Positions 18,060 through 27,564 of a stretch of DNA of 64,000 nt are shown one piece after another. Below the pieces are notes generated by a model. The model worked only from the letters and a program-made list of their open reading frames with translations. It was not told the origin of the DNA and searched no databases. Positions within the stretch are counted from its first letter, which is position 1. Every line of letters begins with the position of its first letter. A program made the position numbers and the translations under genes. The stretch covers positions 1 to 64,000 of the forward strand of contig JBKDKA010000197.1 of the NCBI GenBank assembly GCA_046345315.1, written 5' to 3'. The DNA is from F1-80-MAGs062 sp046345315 (lineage in GTDB: Bacteria > Planctomycetota > Planctomycetia > Planctomycetales > Planctomycetaceae).

Positions 18060-20297
18060 GTGAGCCAAATGCTGGATCTGAAAATCTGGCCGGGCAGACC
18101 ATATCCACTGGGTGCCAGTTGGGATGGTCGCGGCGTCAATTTTGCCATTTTTTCTGAACACGCCACCAGTGTGGATCTTTGTCTGTTCTCGTCGGTCCAT
18201 GACAGTCAGGAATCGGTCCGGATCAGACTGAGAGAACGGACGGATCAGGTCTGGCACTGCTACCTGCCTCAGATACGTCCTGGACAGCTTTACGGTTATC
18301 GGATCGACGGGCCTTTCGACCCATACTCGGGGCACCGTTTCAATCCGCAGAAAATCCTGCTGGACCCCTACGCGAGAACGCTTGGGCGCGGCATAAAGTG
18401 GGATGACTCGATGTTTGGGTACGAAGTCGGTCATCCGTCGGCGGATCTGAGCCGGGATTCCCGGGACAATGCAGGCTGCGCTCCGCTGGCAGTGGTGGTG
18501 GATCCGGCGTTTCGATGGGGAGATGACCGTCATCCCGGGACACCGTGGCACAGAACGCTGATTTACGAAACTCATGTGAAGGCGTTCACGAAACTGCATC
18601 CGGGTGTTCCGGAACCCATTCGAGGTACGTACGCAGGGCTGGCATCCTCAGCCGCAATTGCTCATCTGAAATCACTGGGCGTCACGGCCGTTGAACTGAT
18701 GCCGATCCATTATCACGTGGATGATCGACATCTGGTCGCCAGCGGGCTGAGCAACTTCTGGGGTTACAATACGCTGGCGTTCTTTGCGCCCGACAGTCGC
18801 CTGGCCGCTGCGACGCGTCCGGAAGAAGTGATTCGAGAATTCAAGCACATGGTGCGTCGACTGCATCAGGCGAACATCGAGGTCATTCTCGATGTGGTCT
18901 ACAATCACACGGGAGAAGGCAATGAGTGCGGACCGACGTTGTCACTGAGAGGCATCGACAACGCATCGTATTACCGATTGATGCCCCATAATCGACGGTA
19001 CTATCAGGATTTCACCGGCTGCGGCAATACGCTCAACATGCAGTCCCCCCGAGTGCTGCAGCTCATCATGGACAGCCTGCGCTACTGGGTGCAGGAGATG
19101 CATGTTGACGGCTTCCGCTTTGATCTCTGCAGTGCGCTCGCTCGGGAACTTCACGACGTCGATAAGCTCAGCGCCTTCTTTGACATCATCCTTCAGGATC
19201 CGATTCTGTCCAAAGTCAAACTGATTGCCGAACCGTGGGATCTTGGCTCCGGAGGCTATCAGGTTGGCAACTTCCCTCACCTCTGGTCTGAATGGAACGG
19301 CAAGTACCGCGACACCATTCGAAGGTTCTGGGCTGGTGATGGAGGAGTGATCTCCGAAGTGGCGACCCGGCTGACCGGCAGCAGCGATCTCTACCAGCAC
19401 AATGGCCGACGTCCCTGGGCCAGCATCAACTTCGTGACCTCTCATGACGGATTCACGCTCAGTGACCTCGTGACATACCACGAGAAACGAAATCTCGCGA
19501 ATCTCGAAGAGAACCGTGACGGTGAGAGCCATAACAACAACTGGAACTGCGGCGTTGAAGGAGAAACCGATGATCCGGCGATTAATCAGCTGCGTCTGCG
19601 TCAGCGCCGAAATCTGATGGCGACACTGCTGCTGTCGCAGGGAGTACCGATGCTCCGAGGTGGCGACGAGCTCAGTCATTCCCAGCAGGGTAACAACAAT
19701 GCGTACTGTCAGGACAATCGCATCAGCTGGTTAAACTGGGATCTGGATAAAGACCAACAGGAATTCCTCCAGTTCTGTCGTCAGCTGACAGCGATCTGGC
19801 ATACGCAGCCGGTGCTGAAACGCAGAAATTTCTTTCAGGGTCGCAAGATTCGAGGTGCCGGCGTCAAAGACATTGCCTGGCTGACTCCCGCAGGCACCGA
19901 AATCACCGATCACGAATGGCGTACAGGAGCGATCTCCGCTCTGGGAATGAGACTGAACGGTGAGTCCATGGACGAAGTGGATGACCATGGGCAGCCGATC
20001 ATCGGGGACTCGCTCGTCATCCTCTGGAATGCCAATCCGGATGCGGTGGCCTTTACCATGCCGAAACACAAACCGGCGGAACACTGGGCACTGCTCTTTG
20101 ATACCAGTCTTCCGAACGACACTGAGATTTCACGAGTTCAGGGTGAAACCTATCCGCTTCCGGGACGGAGTGTGGTGGCATTTGTTCTTCGATCAGAGCA
20201 TCATCCTGAGAGGCATCGGTTCCACCTCTCCCATCGAGCGTTTCATCATTCGCATGACGTGCCACCACGACCGATGGGCAACGACACCAGTTCCTGA
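18060..20297 (+). CDS. glgX: Glycogen debranching enzyme GlgX (isoamylase type)
   Basis: Cleaves alpha-1,6 branch points in glycogen, in the cytoplasm. The 745-residue protein has an N-terminal early-set/CBM48 domain (S-W-D-G-R-G-V-N-F-A-I-F-S, then Y-G-Y-R-I-D-G-P-F-D-P), followed by a GH13 barrel: V-E-L-M-P-I-H near residue 215, L-D-V-V-Y-N-H-T, D-G-F-R-F-D-L with the catalytic Asp, L-I-A-E-P-W-D with the acid/base Glu, and F-V-T-S-H-D-G with the third carboxylate. All three catalytic residues are present. GTG at 18060 opens the frame, with ATG at 18069 as alternative. No other glycogen gene is adjacent. The C-terminal tail beyond the beta-sandwich is His-rich (H-H-P-E-R-H-R-F-H). Confidence 0.96.
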   Translation: MSQMLDLKIWPGRPYPLGASWDGRGVNFAIFSEHATSVDLCLFSSVHDSQESVRIRLRERTDQVWHCYLPQIRPGQLYGYRIDGPFDPYSGHRFNPQKILLDPYARTLGRGIKWDDSMFGYEVGHPSADLSRDSRDNAGCAPLAVVVDPAFRWGDDRHPGTPWHRTLIYETHVKAFTKLHPGVPEPIRGTYAGLASSAAIAHLKSLGVTAVELMPIHYHVDDRHLVASGLSNFWGYNTLAFFAPDSRLAAATRPEEVIREFKHMVRRLHQANIEVILDVVYNHTGEGNECGPTLSLRGIDNASYYRLMPHNRRYYQDFTGCGNTLNMQSPRVLQLIMDSLRYWVQEMHVDGFRFDLCSALARELHDVDKLSAFFDIILQDPILSKVKLIAEPWDLGSGGYQVGNFPHLWSEWNGKYRDTIRRFWAGDGGVISEVATRLTGSSDLYQHNGRRPWASINFVTSHDGFTLSDLVTYHEKRNLANLEENRDGESHNNNWNCGVEGETDDPAINQLRLRQRRNLMATLLLSQGVPMLRGGDELSHSQQGNNNAYCQDNRISWLNWDLDKDQQEFLQFCRQLTAIWHTQPVLKRRNFFQGRKIRGAGVKDIAWLTPAGTEITDHEWRTGAISALGMRLNGESMDEVDDHGQPIIGDSLVILWNANPDAVAFTMPKHKPAEHWALLFDTSLPNDTEISRVQGETYPLPGRSVVAFVLRSEHHPERHRFHLSHRAFHHSHDVPPRPMGNDTSS

Positions 20298-20406
20298 ATC
20301 CTGGTGGAGGAGTGCCGGGAAGTGATCTGAAGTGTTCCTCTGAGGTCAACGAACATCGTGCCGTGAATGAAACGGATTGCAAATGTTCTGTACTCAGAAC
20401 GGTTAA

Positions 20407-20482
20407 CAGAACCGGCACTGGCTCCCGGACCACTCTGAAAAAGCTCAGAACATTGGCGGAGAAAGGTGCCTGTCCAGGTTCT
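20407..20482 (-). repeat. Dispersed imperfect-palindrome repeat, copy 3 (inverted)
   Basis: Reads AGAACCGGCACTGGCTCCCGG at the left and GGTGCCTGTCCAGGTTCT at the right, the reverse of copies 1 and 2, with a diverged middle. It lies between the convergent glgX and DUF2237 genes, where it could act as a transcript end. Confidence 0.65.
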
Positions 20483-20492
20483 GTCAGAGCCA

Positions 20493-20906
20493 CTAAATCA
20501 GCTCGGAATCATCATCCCACGAGGGCGGTTCCGGCACATAATCATCGGCGTCGATGGCATACTGCAGCAAAACGTCCATCGAAACGTGCTCAATCACGGA
20601 GATATGAGTCGCCTTCAGGAGAAGTTTGGGAGCCACTCCGGCTTCAAGAGCTTCGATCCAGCGAGGAAGGCAGAGACACCAGCGATCGCCGGGCTGAAGT
20701 CCCGGGAAGCGATATTCCGGGCGTGGAGTTGAGAGATCGTTGCCGGCACGATATGAGAAATCGAGGAACTGTGCCGTGACCTCCGTGCAGACCGTATGCA
20801 TCCCCTGGTCTTCACCACAGGTTTCACAGCGCCCAGTTCGGAAAAAGCCGGTGAGAGGATTCGCGGAGCAGATCTGCAGGTCCTGCCCGAAAACATTTTT
20901 CGCCAC
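20493..20906 (-). CDS. DUF2237 family protein
   Basis: A 137-residue protein matching DUF2237 (PF09996): A-K-N-V-F-G at the start, N-P-L-T-G-F-F-R with paired Cys residues, H-T-V-C, G-N-D-L-S-T-P-R-P-E-Y-x-F-P-G-L-x-P-G-D-R-W-C-L-C and W-x-E-A-L-E-A-G-V-A-P. The start is GTG at 20906, supported by GGGAG nine bases upstream. The conserved cysteines suggest metal or redox chemistry, but the family function is unknown. The C-terminus carries an acidic extension (W-D-D-D-S-E). Convergent with glgX; not in an evident operon. Confidence 0.9.
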   Translation of the reverse strand: MAKNVFGQDLQICSANPLTGFFRTGRCETCGEDQGMHTVCTEVTAQFLDFSYRAGNDLSTPRPEYRFPGLQPGDRWCLCLPRWIEALEAGVAPKLLLKATHISVIEHVSMDVLLQYAIDADDYVPEPPSWDDDSELI

Positions 20907-21374
20907 GCCAGTATCTCCCGAACGCCAGAGGGTTTGACTTTGAGGACAGATTACCGAGTCCTGTCGAAGATTCCATCCGATTCACACAGTTTGCAGGGCG
21001 GTCGCCAACGAACCCGGTTCGACTTTCGACCGCCAAAGTGCGAGATCTCAGGCGATTCGGACCGCAGAAAACGGACGGCGCAACGGCTTTTCTCCGGGAA
21101 ACCGGATTTTTCTCGAAGAGTCGTGCTGTTGTACACCTGATCGTTCAGTAGATTCAACGGGTAGCCTGCTGACTGTCGATTGCCGTTCCCGAACGACGGA
21201 ACTAAACTCCGCGCTGCAGGCAGCGAGGAGTCCTGTGGCAGGTCTGAGTTGTTCAGACTGCGATTCAGTGCGGGGCATCATCCATCGATCATTGTCGGAC
21301 GGTCCGTCCGAATGCTTTGTGGCCACAGGTGGCTCCGAGTTTGGTGTATTCTTCGATTTTCAGGAGACCTCATT
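20907..21374. other. Upstream region of gap
   Basis: Contains the divergent promoters for the DUF2237 gene and gap. An open frame continues in phase upstream of gap to 21180 but has no similarity to GAPDH and no ribosome binding site. No riboswitch-like structure was recognised. Confidence 0.4.
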
Positions 21375-22421
21375 GTGTCGGTAAAGGTTGCAATCAACGG
21401 ATTTGGCCGTATCGGACGGCTTGTGTTTCGAGCCATGGTTGAGCAGGGGCTGATCGGTAAAGAGTGCCAGGTTGTGGCGGTCGGCGACCTGGTACCGGCA
21501 GACAATCTCGCCTATCTCCTGAAGTATGATACGACTCAGGGACGTTTCAACGGTCAGGTCAGTTCAAAGAAATCCAGCCCTGACAAAGCAGAAGACGATG
21601 TGCTCGTCGTCAACGGTCAGGATATTCACGTGGTGAGCGCCAAGTCTCCCGCAGAGTTGCCGTGGAAGCAGTTCGGTGTCGATATCGTCATCGAATCCAC
21701 TGGTCTCTTCACTGAGGCAGAAAAGGCGAAAGGCCACATCACTGCAGGTGCAAAGAAAGTGATTATCTCAGCACCGGCAAAGGGTGAAGATATCACGATC
21801 GTGATGGGAGTAAACTGCGGGAAGTACGATCCGAAGGCACATCACATCATCAGCAATGCCAGCTGCACGACAAACTGCCTGGCTCCGGTTGTTCATGTAC
21901 TGCTGAAAGAATTCGGTATCGACGAAGGGCTGATGACGACTGTGCACGCTTACACAGCGACTCAGAAAACCGTCGACGGCCCGAGCAAGAAAGACTGGAA
22001 GGGCGGGCGTGCTGCCGCTCAGAACATCATTCCAAGCAGCACCGGTGCGGCAAAGGCCGTGGCTCTGGTCTGCCCGGAAGTGAAGGGCAAACTGACCGGC
22101 ATGGCATTCCGTGTCCCGACGCCGACCGTATCGGTGGTCGACCTGACAGTTCGCACTTCGAAGGACACGAGCTACGCTGAAATCGCAGCTGCGATGAAGA
22201 AAGCCAGCGAAACGACTCTGAAGGGCATTCTTGAGTACACGTCTGACGAAGTCGTCAGCAGTGACTTCATTCACAGCAGTTCTTCATCGATCTTCGATGC
22301 CGGCAGCGGCATTGAGCTCAACAGCCGATTCTTCAAGCTGGTGAGCTGGTACGACAATGAGTGGGGTTACAGCAATCGAGTCGGTGATCTCGTGAAGCTC
22401 GTGATCTCCAAGGGACTGTAA
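21375..22421 (+). CDS. gap: Glyceraldehyde-3-phosphate dehydrogenase, type I
   Basis: Oxidises glyceraldehyde 3-phosphate to 1,3-bisphosphoglycerate with NAD(P) and phosphate, in glycolysis or gluconeogenesis. GTG at 21375 is the start: AGGAG lies eight bases upstream and the protein then begins V-K-V-A-I-N-G-F-G-R-I-G-R, the Rossmann dinucleotide site. The catalytic motif S-N-A-S-C-T-T-N-C places the active Cys at residue 164; the T-x-x-x-x-T-Q-K and S-S-T-G-A-A-K-A blocks and the C-terminal W-Y-D-N-E-W-G-Y-S are intact. An Asp after the second beta strand (V-G-D-L, about residue 38) favours NAD. Length of 348 residues is normal. A strong hairpin terminator follows 50 bases downstream, so the gene is probably transcribed alone. 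Confidence 0.97.
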   Translation: MSVKVAINGFGRIGRLVFRAMVEQGLIGKECQVVAVGDLVPADNLAYLLKYDTTQGRFNGQVSSKKSSPDKAEDDVLVVNGQDIHVVSAKSPAELPWKQFGVDIVIESTGLFTEAEKAKGHITAGAKKVIISAPAKGEDITIVMGVNCGKYDPKAHHIISNASCTTNCLAPVVHVLLKEFGIDEGLMTTVHAYTATQKTVDGPSKKDWKGGRAAAQNIIPSSTGAAKAVALVCPEVKGKLTGMAFRVPTPTVSVVDLTVRTSKDTSYAEIAAAMKKASETTLKGILEYTSDEVVSSDFIHSSSSSIFDAGSGIELNSRFFKLVSWYDNEWGYSNRVGDLVKLVISKGL

Positions 22422-22470
22422 GCATCCAGTCAGACGGTCCTCGACAGGATCGATCAGATCAAAACCAGAA

Positions 22471-22507
22471 ACGCCACATCACCCGAAAGTGATGTGGCGT
22501 TTTTCTT
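22471..22507 (+). terminator. Rho-independent terminator of gap
   Basis: A perfect 12-base stem ACGCCACATCAC / GTGATGTGGCGT with a six-base loop, followed directly by TTTTCTTT. It lies 50 bases after the gap stop and may also serve the convergent gene at 22606-23805. Confidence 0.9.
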
Positions 22508-22517
22508 TCAGGCTCTG

Positions 22518-22596
22518 AAAAAACCGGGACTGGCTTCCGTAGGTCACGAATACTTCTGCATGCACTCCAGTTTCGAGGGTGCCCGTCGGTGTTTTG
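22518..22596 (-). repeat. Dispersed imperfect-palindrome repeat, copy 4 (inverted)
   Basis: Reads AAAACCGGGACTGGCTTCCG on the left and GGTGCCCGTCGGTGTTTT on the right, same orientation as copy 3, with a strongly diverged middle. Lies just after the gap terminator. Confidence 0.55.
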
Positions 22597-22605
22597 TCAG
22601 GTGCA

Positions 22606-23805
22606 TCAGGGTTTCTCGCGTCCCGGGATGATATGAGCAAATCGGCGTCGGAAGGCCTGATGTTCTTCCTCCGATGTCACCCAGAGAAAGCACTTACCAC
22701 TTTCATCGGCACGAATATCCATGCCGATGTGAAATCGATCGCCGATAAGTTCCATCAGGCGCCAGGGAGAAATCCGGTCGGGCTTCCGGGTGTATTTCAG
22801 ATCCGCTGGAGTGATGCCGGCAACGTAGAGGCTGTTCATTGAATAGAAGTGAGGGATCTTCAGCTTCTCACCAATGACGGTGATCAGAGCCGGCAGCTGA
22901 AAGTCCTCAGCTTCAACCGGAATCGCCTTATAAAGGCCGGGAACGGCAACATTCGGCAGTTCACGTGTTTTCCATCCTGTCGGCCAGAGATTGCTGGACT
23001 CATTCCCGGCATCGACCTCAATGACATACTGACCTTCTCCGGAGCCCCTGAGAACGCGAAAACCAAGGCCGGACTGTGCCAGTGCGATCGCCAGAGCGGT
23101 CCCCCGACTGATCACGGTCAGATCGCCTTCGATCTTCGGAGTGGACTTAAGGAGCCGGATCTGCTCCATGGCTTTCGGTGTCCATTGAATCTGAAACACC
23201 GCCGGGAGCGAGATCGATTTGACGGTTTCCTGCGGTGACTGAAGACTGATCATGGGGCCGGCTGCAGGAGTGAGCAGCTTGACGACATCTGCAAACTGAG
23301 TCTCGGAAAGTCCCCAGCGCGGGTCCTTCTCGGGTGGTCCGGAGGCTCCATACTGTGCGATTTCTTCGGCAAACTGCCGAAATGCTTCCCCGTCAGTGAG
23401 CTGAAACTTTCGATCACGAATGACGATGTCGCTGTTCTGCTCCATGATGCCGACAATCTGAGTCATTCGCGTGTTCTGTCGATCAACGTCCTCGACGCGA
23501 GTCCTCTCGCCGACTCTTCCTTCACGGAACCGTACGATGTATCCAAGCTCCTGAAGGACTCGACCCCATTTCTGAGCATTGATGCGATAGGCAGGCTGCG
23601 GCTGCACCAGTACATCAATCTCGAGTTCAAAGTTTTTCTTAGGGACCGTCGCAGTCCGGGAATTGACCGCCTTCAACGGTGATTTCTCTTCGCCGTGAGT
23701 AGATTGATTCAGGAAATGCAGAATCAATTGCAGAATCACAAGACTGAAGATTGCGACGAAGTGTCTGTGTCGTCGAGGCTGACAGGAGCATGTGTCTGCA
23801 GTCAT
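22606..23805 (-). CDS. Secreted protein of unknown function
   Basis: A 399-residue protein with an N-terminal hydrophobic segment (F-V-A-I-F-S-L-V-I-L-Q-L-I-L type, about residues 16-34), preceded by Arg and His, consistent with a signal peptide or anchor. The mature part has short repeated mixed alpha/beta blocks with I-Q-W-T-P and Y-V-I-E-V-D-A-G, and a final W-R-L-M-E-L-I-G-D-R-F. No family recognised; similar proteins occur in planctomycetes as far as I recall. Convergent with gap and 73 bases beyond the SMC-like ATPase gene on the same strand, so it could share that transcript. Confidence 0.72.
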   Translation of the reverse strand: MTADTCSCQPRRHRHFVAIFSLVILQLILHFLNQSTHGEEKSPLKAVNSRTATVPKKNFELEIDVLVQPQPAYRINAQKWGRVLQELGYIVRFREGRVGERTRVEDVDRQNTRMTQIVGIMEQNSDIVIRDRKFQLTDGEAFRQFAEEIAQYGASGPPEKDPRWGLSETQFADVVKLLTPAAGPMISLQSPQETVKSISLPAVFQIQWTPKAMEQIRLLKSTPKIEGDLTVISRGTALAIALAQSGLGFRVLRGSGEGQYVIEVDAGNESSNLWPTGWKTRELPNVAVPGLYKAIPVEAEDFQLPALITVIGEKLKIPHFYSMNSLYVAGITPADLKYTRKPDRISPWRLMELIGDRFHIGMDIRADESGKCFLWVTSEEEHQAFRRRFAHIIPGREKP

Positions 23806-23877
23806 GTTTCTGGAATTCCGCGATTCTGAATCACCCGGAGAGATGAATTTGAACGTTTCAGGCAGCGCTGAATCAGG

Positions 23878-26800
23878 TCAGGCCGCCCTGAAAGAACCGG
23901 CGCTGGCTGCCCATTGAATCCAGTCTGTCACTTCAGCGAGATCCGGTTTGCGACCGTTGCGAAGGATTCGTTCGCCTTCGCGAGTTTCAGCAAACGGGGC
24001 GACGATTCGAAGCAGGTCTCCGGGCTTTCGCGCGGCCAGATCTTCCGGATCGGAAATTCCGCACGCGACAAGAATCTGTACGTCATGGCCACGAAGTTCC
24101 GGAACAAGACACATCAGTCTGGCCTGAGCCTGCCACTGACGAATCACTGTCGGTGTAATTCTCTTCTGTCGAAGCTCAGCAGCCAGTCGGTCAGAACCCA
24201 TGTTCAACAGATCTCCGACCGTCTTCACTCCGATTCGATAGAAATTCTCTGCCGTTCGTGGCCCGATGGATGGTGCCGCTTCCACATCACTGTTTCGGCT
24301 CAGAAAAAAACGGAGCTGTCGGCCACCGACCATGGCTGTCGAAACCGGCTCTTCCTTTGTTCTGGTCTGTTCCGCCCCTGGAGCCGCATCATTCATTCCC
24401 CTGTTGTGAAGCTGTGGATGAGCAGAGGTGCGGAGGCCTGCCGCCATGCGACGTCGTCGAGCCAGTCGGCGGAGTCTTCGTTCATTGGCTTCGGCACTCA
24501 GTGTCACTCGAGGCCGTTTTCGAGTCACAGGTCCGGCCGTCCGCATGGTTTCTCTCCGCTGCTGACGCTGGTGTCCGGAACGTTCGCTCCCGGACGGAAG
24601 TCGTTTCGCAGTCCGCTCAGATGAAAAGCGAGACCTCGATGACATTGCGTCTGCCAGCTGCCGAGAATGCTGACTGAATCGAGCCCAGTTGATCGCCTGC
24701 TGACGATCGATCAGCCTTCCGGATCGGCGGAATCGACTACCGGCTTCTGTTCGCTGAAAGGCGACAATCCGATCGTAGAGCACTTCGGGGCGAAGCTGTC
24801 GGAGTTCCTCAACAGAACGAATGCCGGCCGCATACAACAGCGATGCATCGCTGCGTCGAAGCATCGGGACGCGACAGGTCATTTCCGCCTGCCCCTGCAG
24901 TGCTTCGAAGCGTTCCGCTGTGACATGATATCCACGGAGTGACGTCAACTGCGTCAGTTCGGTCGGAGTCTTCTGCAGCAGGTCACTGACAAGATTGATT
25001 CCGGCCGCTCGGAACGCATCCAGTTCACCCAGACTGATCCCGGCCAGATCTTCCACACCATGATCAACCTCGAGATAAAACAGCCAGTTCGTCGGCGAAG
25101 TCACTGGAATCGCGGCGGGCTCAGGGGCGATGACTGGTGCCGGCGGCGTGACATGAATTCGCGGAGCAGGCGGGACAGGAATCGGTGCCGGCTCCGGTAC
25201 CGGGATCGGGGCGGGGATTACCGCTGGAGCAAACGAACGAACGTCCGATGAATACCGTTTCAGCAGCTCCCGAACCTCAGTCTGTGATGTCATGTAGATG
25301 ACCTGATGCCCCTGAGCGGCAAACTCCGTCAGCACCTTAGCCACCGCGGCGCCTCGACGATCGTCAGATGAGATGAAGACGTCATCAATGACAAGTGGTA
25401 TTCCTGCACTGGTCTCGGAACGGACTCGGATGAGTGCCAGCCGAAGTGCGAGCGCCAGCATTTGGCGAGTTCCGCGGCTGAGCTGCGGAATTGTCAGCAG
25501 ATCTGCGTGATTCTGCATGCGAACCGCCACCGTGCGTGTCATCGGTTCAACGACGCGAATCTCCTGACATTCGCCGTCTGTGAGCTGGCGGAGATAATCT
25601 GACGCCAGTTCCAGAACGCGTGGTGACTGCCGCTGACGGAGTCGATCGATCAGTTCACGCAGTGATTTCTCGGACTGATTCAGGTGCCCCCTTCGGTCTT
25701 CCAGCATGACGATCCTCGCATCACATTCAGCAATGCGCGACTTCAGCTCGTCAATCTGTTCGAGTGTCGCCGCAGACTGAAGTTCCTGCCGAAGACGTTC
25801 AAGCAGAACCCGGCGAGCATGCAGAGTTTCCTCATGTCGTCCTCGTTCTGCAACGAGCTGAGTTCGTTCTGCCTGAAGTCGTCCGATCTCCGCCAGTACC
25901 TCCTGCAGAGTTCGCAGACCGTTACCGGAACCTGCGGAGGCATTCCATGACGTTCGATGAATTGCACTGCTGCAGGCATCATCTGATTCCAGGAGCATCT
26001 GCTGGTTGAGCACATCATTCGCTCGGCTCAGTTCAGACTGCAGGGATGCGATCCGTTCTTTCATGAGATGTTCCAGCTGCGATGCCCCGGAAAGGCATCG
26101 TTCGGCCAGAATGAACTCCAGTGACTGATCCCGACTCTCCAGAGTCTGCTCATGCTGATTCAGATAACGGCAAAGTGCAGCAATCTCCTGCTGCAGGTGC
26201 TGTATCGTGGTTCGGTCTCGCTGGCGATCTGCGTCAGTGATCGCAGTAACGCCGGATTGAGCCGCAAGTGCCAGAATTCGTTCTTCGAGCCGGCTTACGA
26301 TGGCTCGAACTGAGATAATCGTGTCTGCAGACTGGTCTGCTTCCTGAAGACTGAACCCTCTTCCGGAATCGGAATCTCGGATAATCGACTGTCTGATCGC
26401 TGTCCAACGTTCCAGCCGTACCTTCAGTAGTCGAATCTGATGTTCGATTGCTTCACGGTCGAGTGGCAGCAGGTTCACTCGTCGCAGGTCTGCGGCAAGA
26501 GCTTCGAGTCTGGCGATCTCCGTTTCAATCTCGCGAAGACGGCGATCAATTCGGGTGATATCGTTGTTCAGCTTTTCAATCTCGAGCGTCACGATTCGAA
26601 TGCGCTCGTGAATGTCGGACGATGGTGTACGGAGTGCGAGAAGCTCCTGCTGCAGCTGGGTCTGGCGACGTCGAAGTTCCAGAATTCGGTCAGAGATACC
26701 ACTGTGAGAGTGATCTCCGTCCCGTTCTCGAAGCACCTGAACGAGCGCTGATTCGGCCGACTGAAGATCAGCGTCCGGAAGTGTTCCGCCTGATGGGCCT

Positions 26801-27429
26801 TCGACGCACAGTCGCACCAGGAGATCAAATCGCTCAGACTCTTCATGACCGACAGTGAAAATGTCAGAGAAGACATCACGATTCACCCAGTCCGGAAAAT
26901 GACATTCCTGCGTAGCGGTTCGTTCAGTCGAGTAGCCTGAAATCGATCCATCACGCGTTCCGGAGAATTCGCGAACCCATGAGGAACCGAGACGTGCGGA
27001 ATCGTGGAGCGGAGCTGCGAATGCGGAATCCGGAGACCAGGATTCAGATGACCATGGCAGGGTTGCTGAATCGTGATTGACCTCAGCAACTCGATAGAAT
27101 TCCTCTCCAGCTGACTGACAGATTCTCTGCAGGAACTGAGCCCGGTTGCGACGATCTGCAGACGGATAACCGGACATCGCGGATCGACCTCCGACGTCCT
27201 CACCGAAACGCCATGCCAGTCGCAACCAGCCACCAGAGGGGACACCTGTCTTCAGAAAAGGAGACGACGCGCGGTTACGACTGAAGAACATATCCCGCAG
27301 GAAATGAACCAGCGTCGTCTTTCCACAACCTGGCTGCCCCCAGATGACGGTCATCCGGTCAGAGAGATTCCGAAATGAGACATTGCTGAGCGTTCCGAAA
27401 CGCTCAATGTGCAGATCCGTCAGCTGCAT
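23878..27429 (-). CDS. YhaN/SMC-like AAA ATPase with two C-terminal DUF4332 domains
   Basis: A protein of about 1183 residues from ATG 27429 (preceded by GAGAAAG). The N-terminus, L-H-I-E-R-F-G-T-L, then G-Q-P-G-C-G-K-T (Walker A, residues 31-38), matches YhaN/RecF/SMC-like ATPases. A long coiled coil follows (about 245-650), then an ABC-like signature L-S-R-G-T-R-Q-M-L-A-L-A-L-R and a Walker B with V-I-D-D at about 680-683. A Pro/Ala/Val-rich linker (about 735-775) leads to two helix-hairpin-helix DUF4332-like domains (about 785-925 and 1040-1170) with an Arg/Lys-rich stretch between them. The gene lies 135 bases behind a degenerate phosphoesterase-like gene, the same order in which SbcD/SbcC or YhaO/YhaN pairs occur. 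Those pairs process DNA ends. The ATPase motifs look intact, so DNA-related ATP hydrolysis is likely; the role is unproven. Confidence 0.85.
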   Translation of the reverse strand: MQLTDLHIERFGTLSNVSFRNLSDRMTVIWGQPGCGKTTLVHFLRDMFFSRNRASSPFLKTGVPSGGWLRLAWRFGEDVGGRSAMSGYPSADRRNRAQFLQRICQSAGEEFYRVAEVNHDSATLPWSSESWSPDSAFAAPLHDSARLGSSWVREFSGTRDGSISGYSTERTATQECHFPDWVNRDVFSDIFTVGHEESERFDLLVRLCVEGPSGGTLPDADLQSAESALVQVLRERDGDHSHSGISDRILELRRRQTQLQQELLALRTPSSDIHERIRIVTLEIEKLNNDITRIDRRLREIETEIARLEALAADLRRVNLLPLDREAIEHQIRLLKVRLERWTAIRQSIIRDSDSGRGFSLQEADQSADTIISVRAIVSRLEERILALAAQSGVTAITDADRQRDRTTIQHLQQEIAALCRYLNQHEQTLESRDQSLEFILAERCLSGASQLEHLMKERIASLQSELSRANDVLNQQMLLESDDACSSAIHRTSWNASAGSGNGLRTLQEVLAEIGRLQAERTQLVAERGRHEETLHARRVLLERLRQELQSAATLEQIDELKSRIAECDARIVMLEDRRGHLNQSEKSLRELIDRLRQRQSPRVLELASDYLRQLTDGECQEIRVVEPMTRTVAVRMQNHADLLTIPQLSRGTRQMLALALRLALIRVRSETSAGIPLVIDDVFISSDDRRGAAVAKVLTEFAAQGHQVIYMTSQTEVRELLKRYSSDVRSFAPAVIPAPIPVPEPAPIPVPPAPRIHVTPPAPVIAPEPAAIPVTSPTNWLFYLEVDHGVEDLAGISLGELDAFRAAGINLVSDLLQKTPTELTQLTSLRGYHVTAERFEALQGQAEMTCRVPMLRRSDASLLYAAGIRSVEELRQLRPEVLYDRIVAFQRTEAGSRFRRSGRLIDRQQAINWARFSQHSRQLADAMSSRSRFSSERTAKRLPSGSERSGHQRQQRRETMRTAGPVTRKRPRVTLSAEANERRLRRLARRRRMAAGLRTSAHPQLHNRGMNDAAPGAEQTRTKEEPVSTAMVGGRQLRFFLSRNSDVEAAPSIGPRTAENFYRIGVKTVGDLLNMGSDRLAAELRQKRITPTVIRQWQAQARLMCLVPELRGHDVQILVACGISDPEDLAARKPGDLLRIVAPFAETREGERILRNGRKPDLAEVTDWIQWAASAGSFRAA

Positions 27430-27564
27430 GATGTTTGCTTTCTCGGTGTTTTGGATGAACCAGTGTTTTGGATAAACCGGAGATGATTGAAGAAGGTGCC
27501 GGAGCTTCCGGAACTGGCTCAATCGCCAGCGGTGAAACGCTCCGGAAAAATGATTCGAAACAGT

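Noticed and set aside
18942..19679. A 245-codon minus-strand frame
   Set aside because: Antisense to glgX, with no recognisable domain.
20907..21374. Possible riboswitch ahead of gap
   Set aside because: No known riboswitch core or terminator/anti-terminator arrangement was recognisable.
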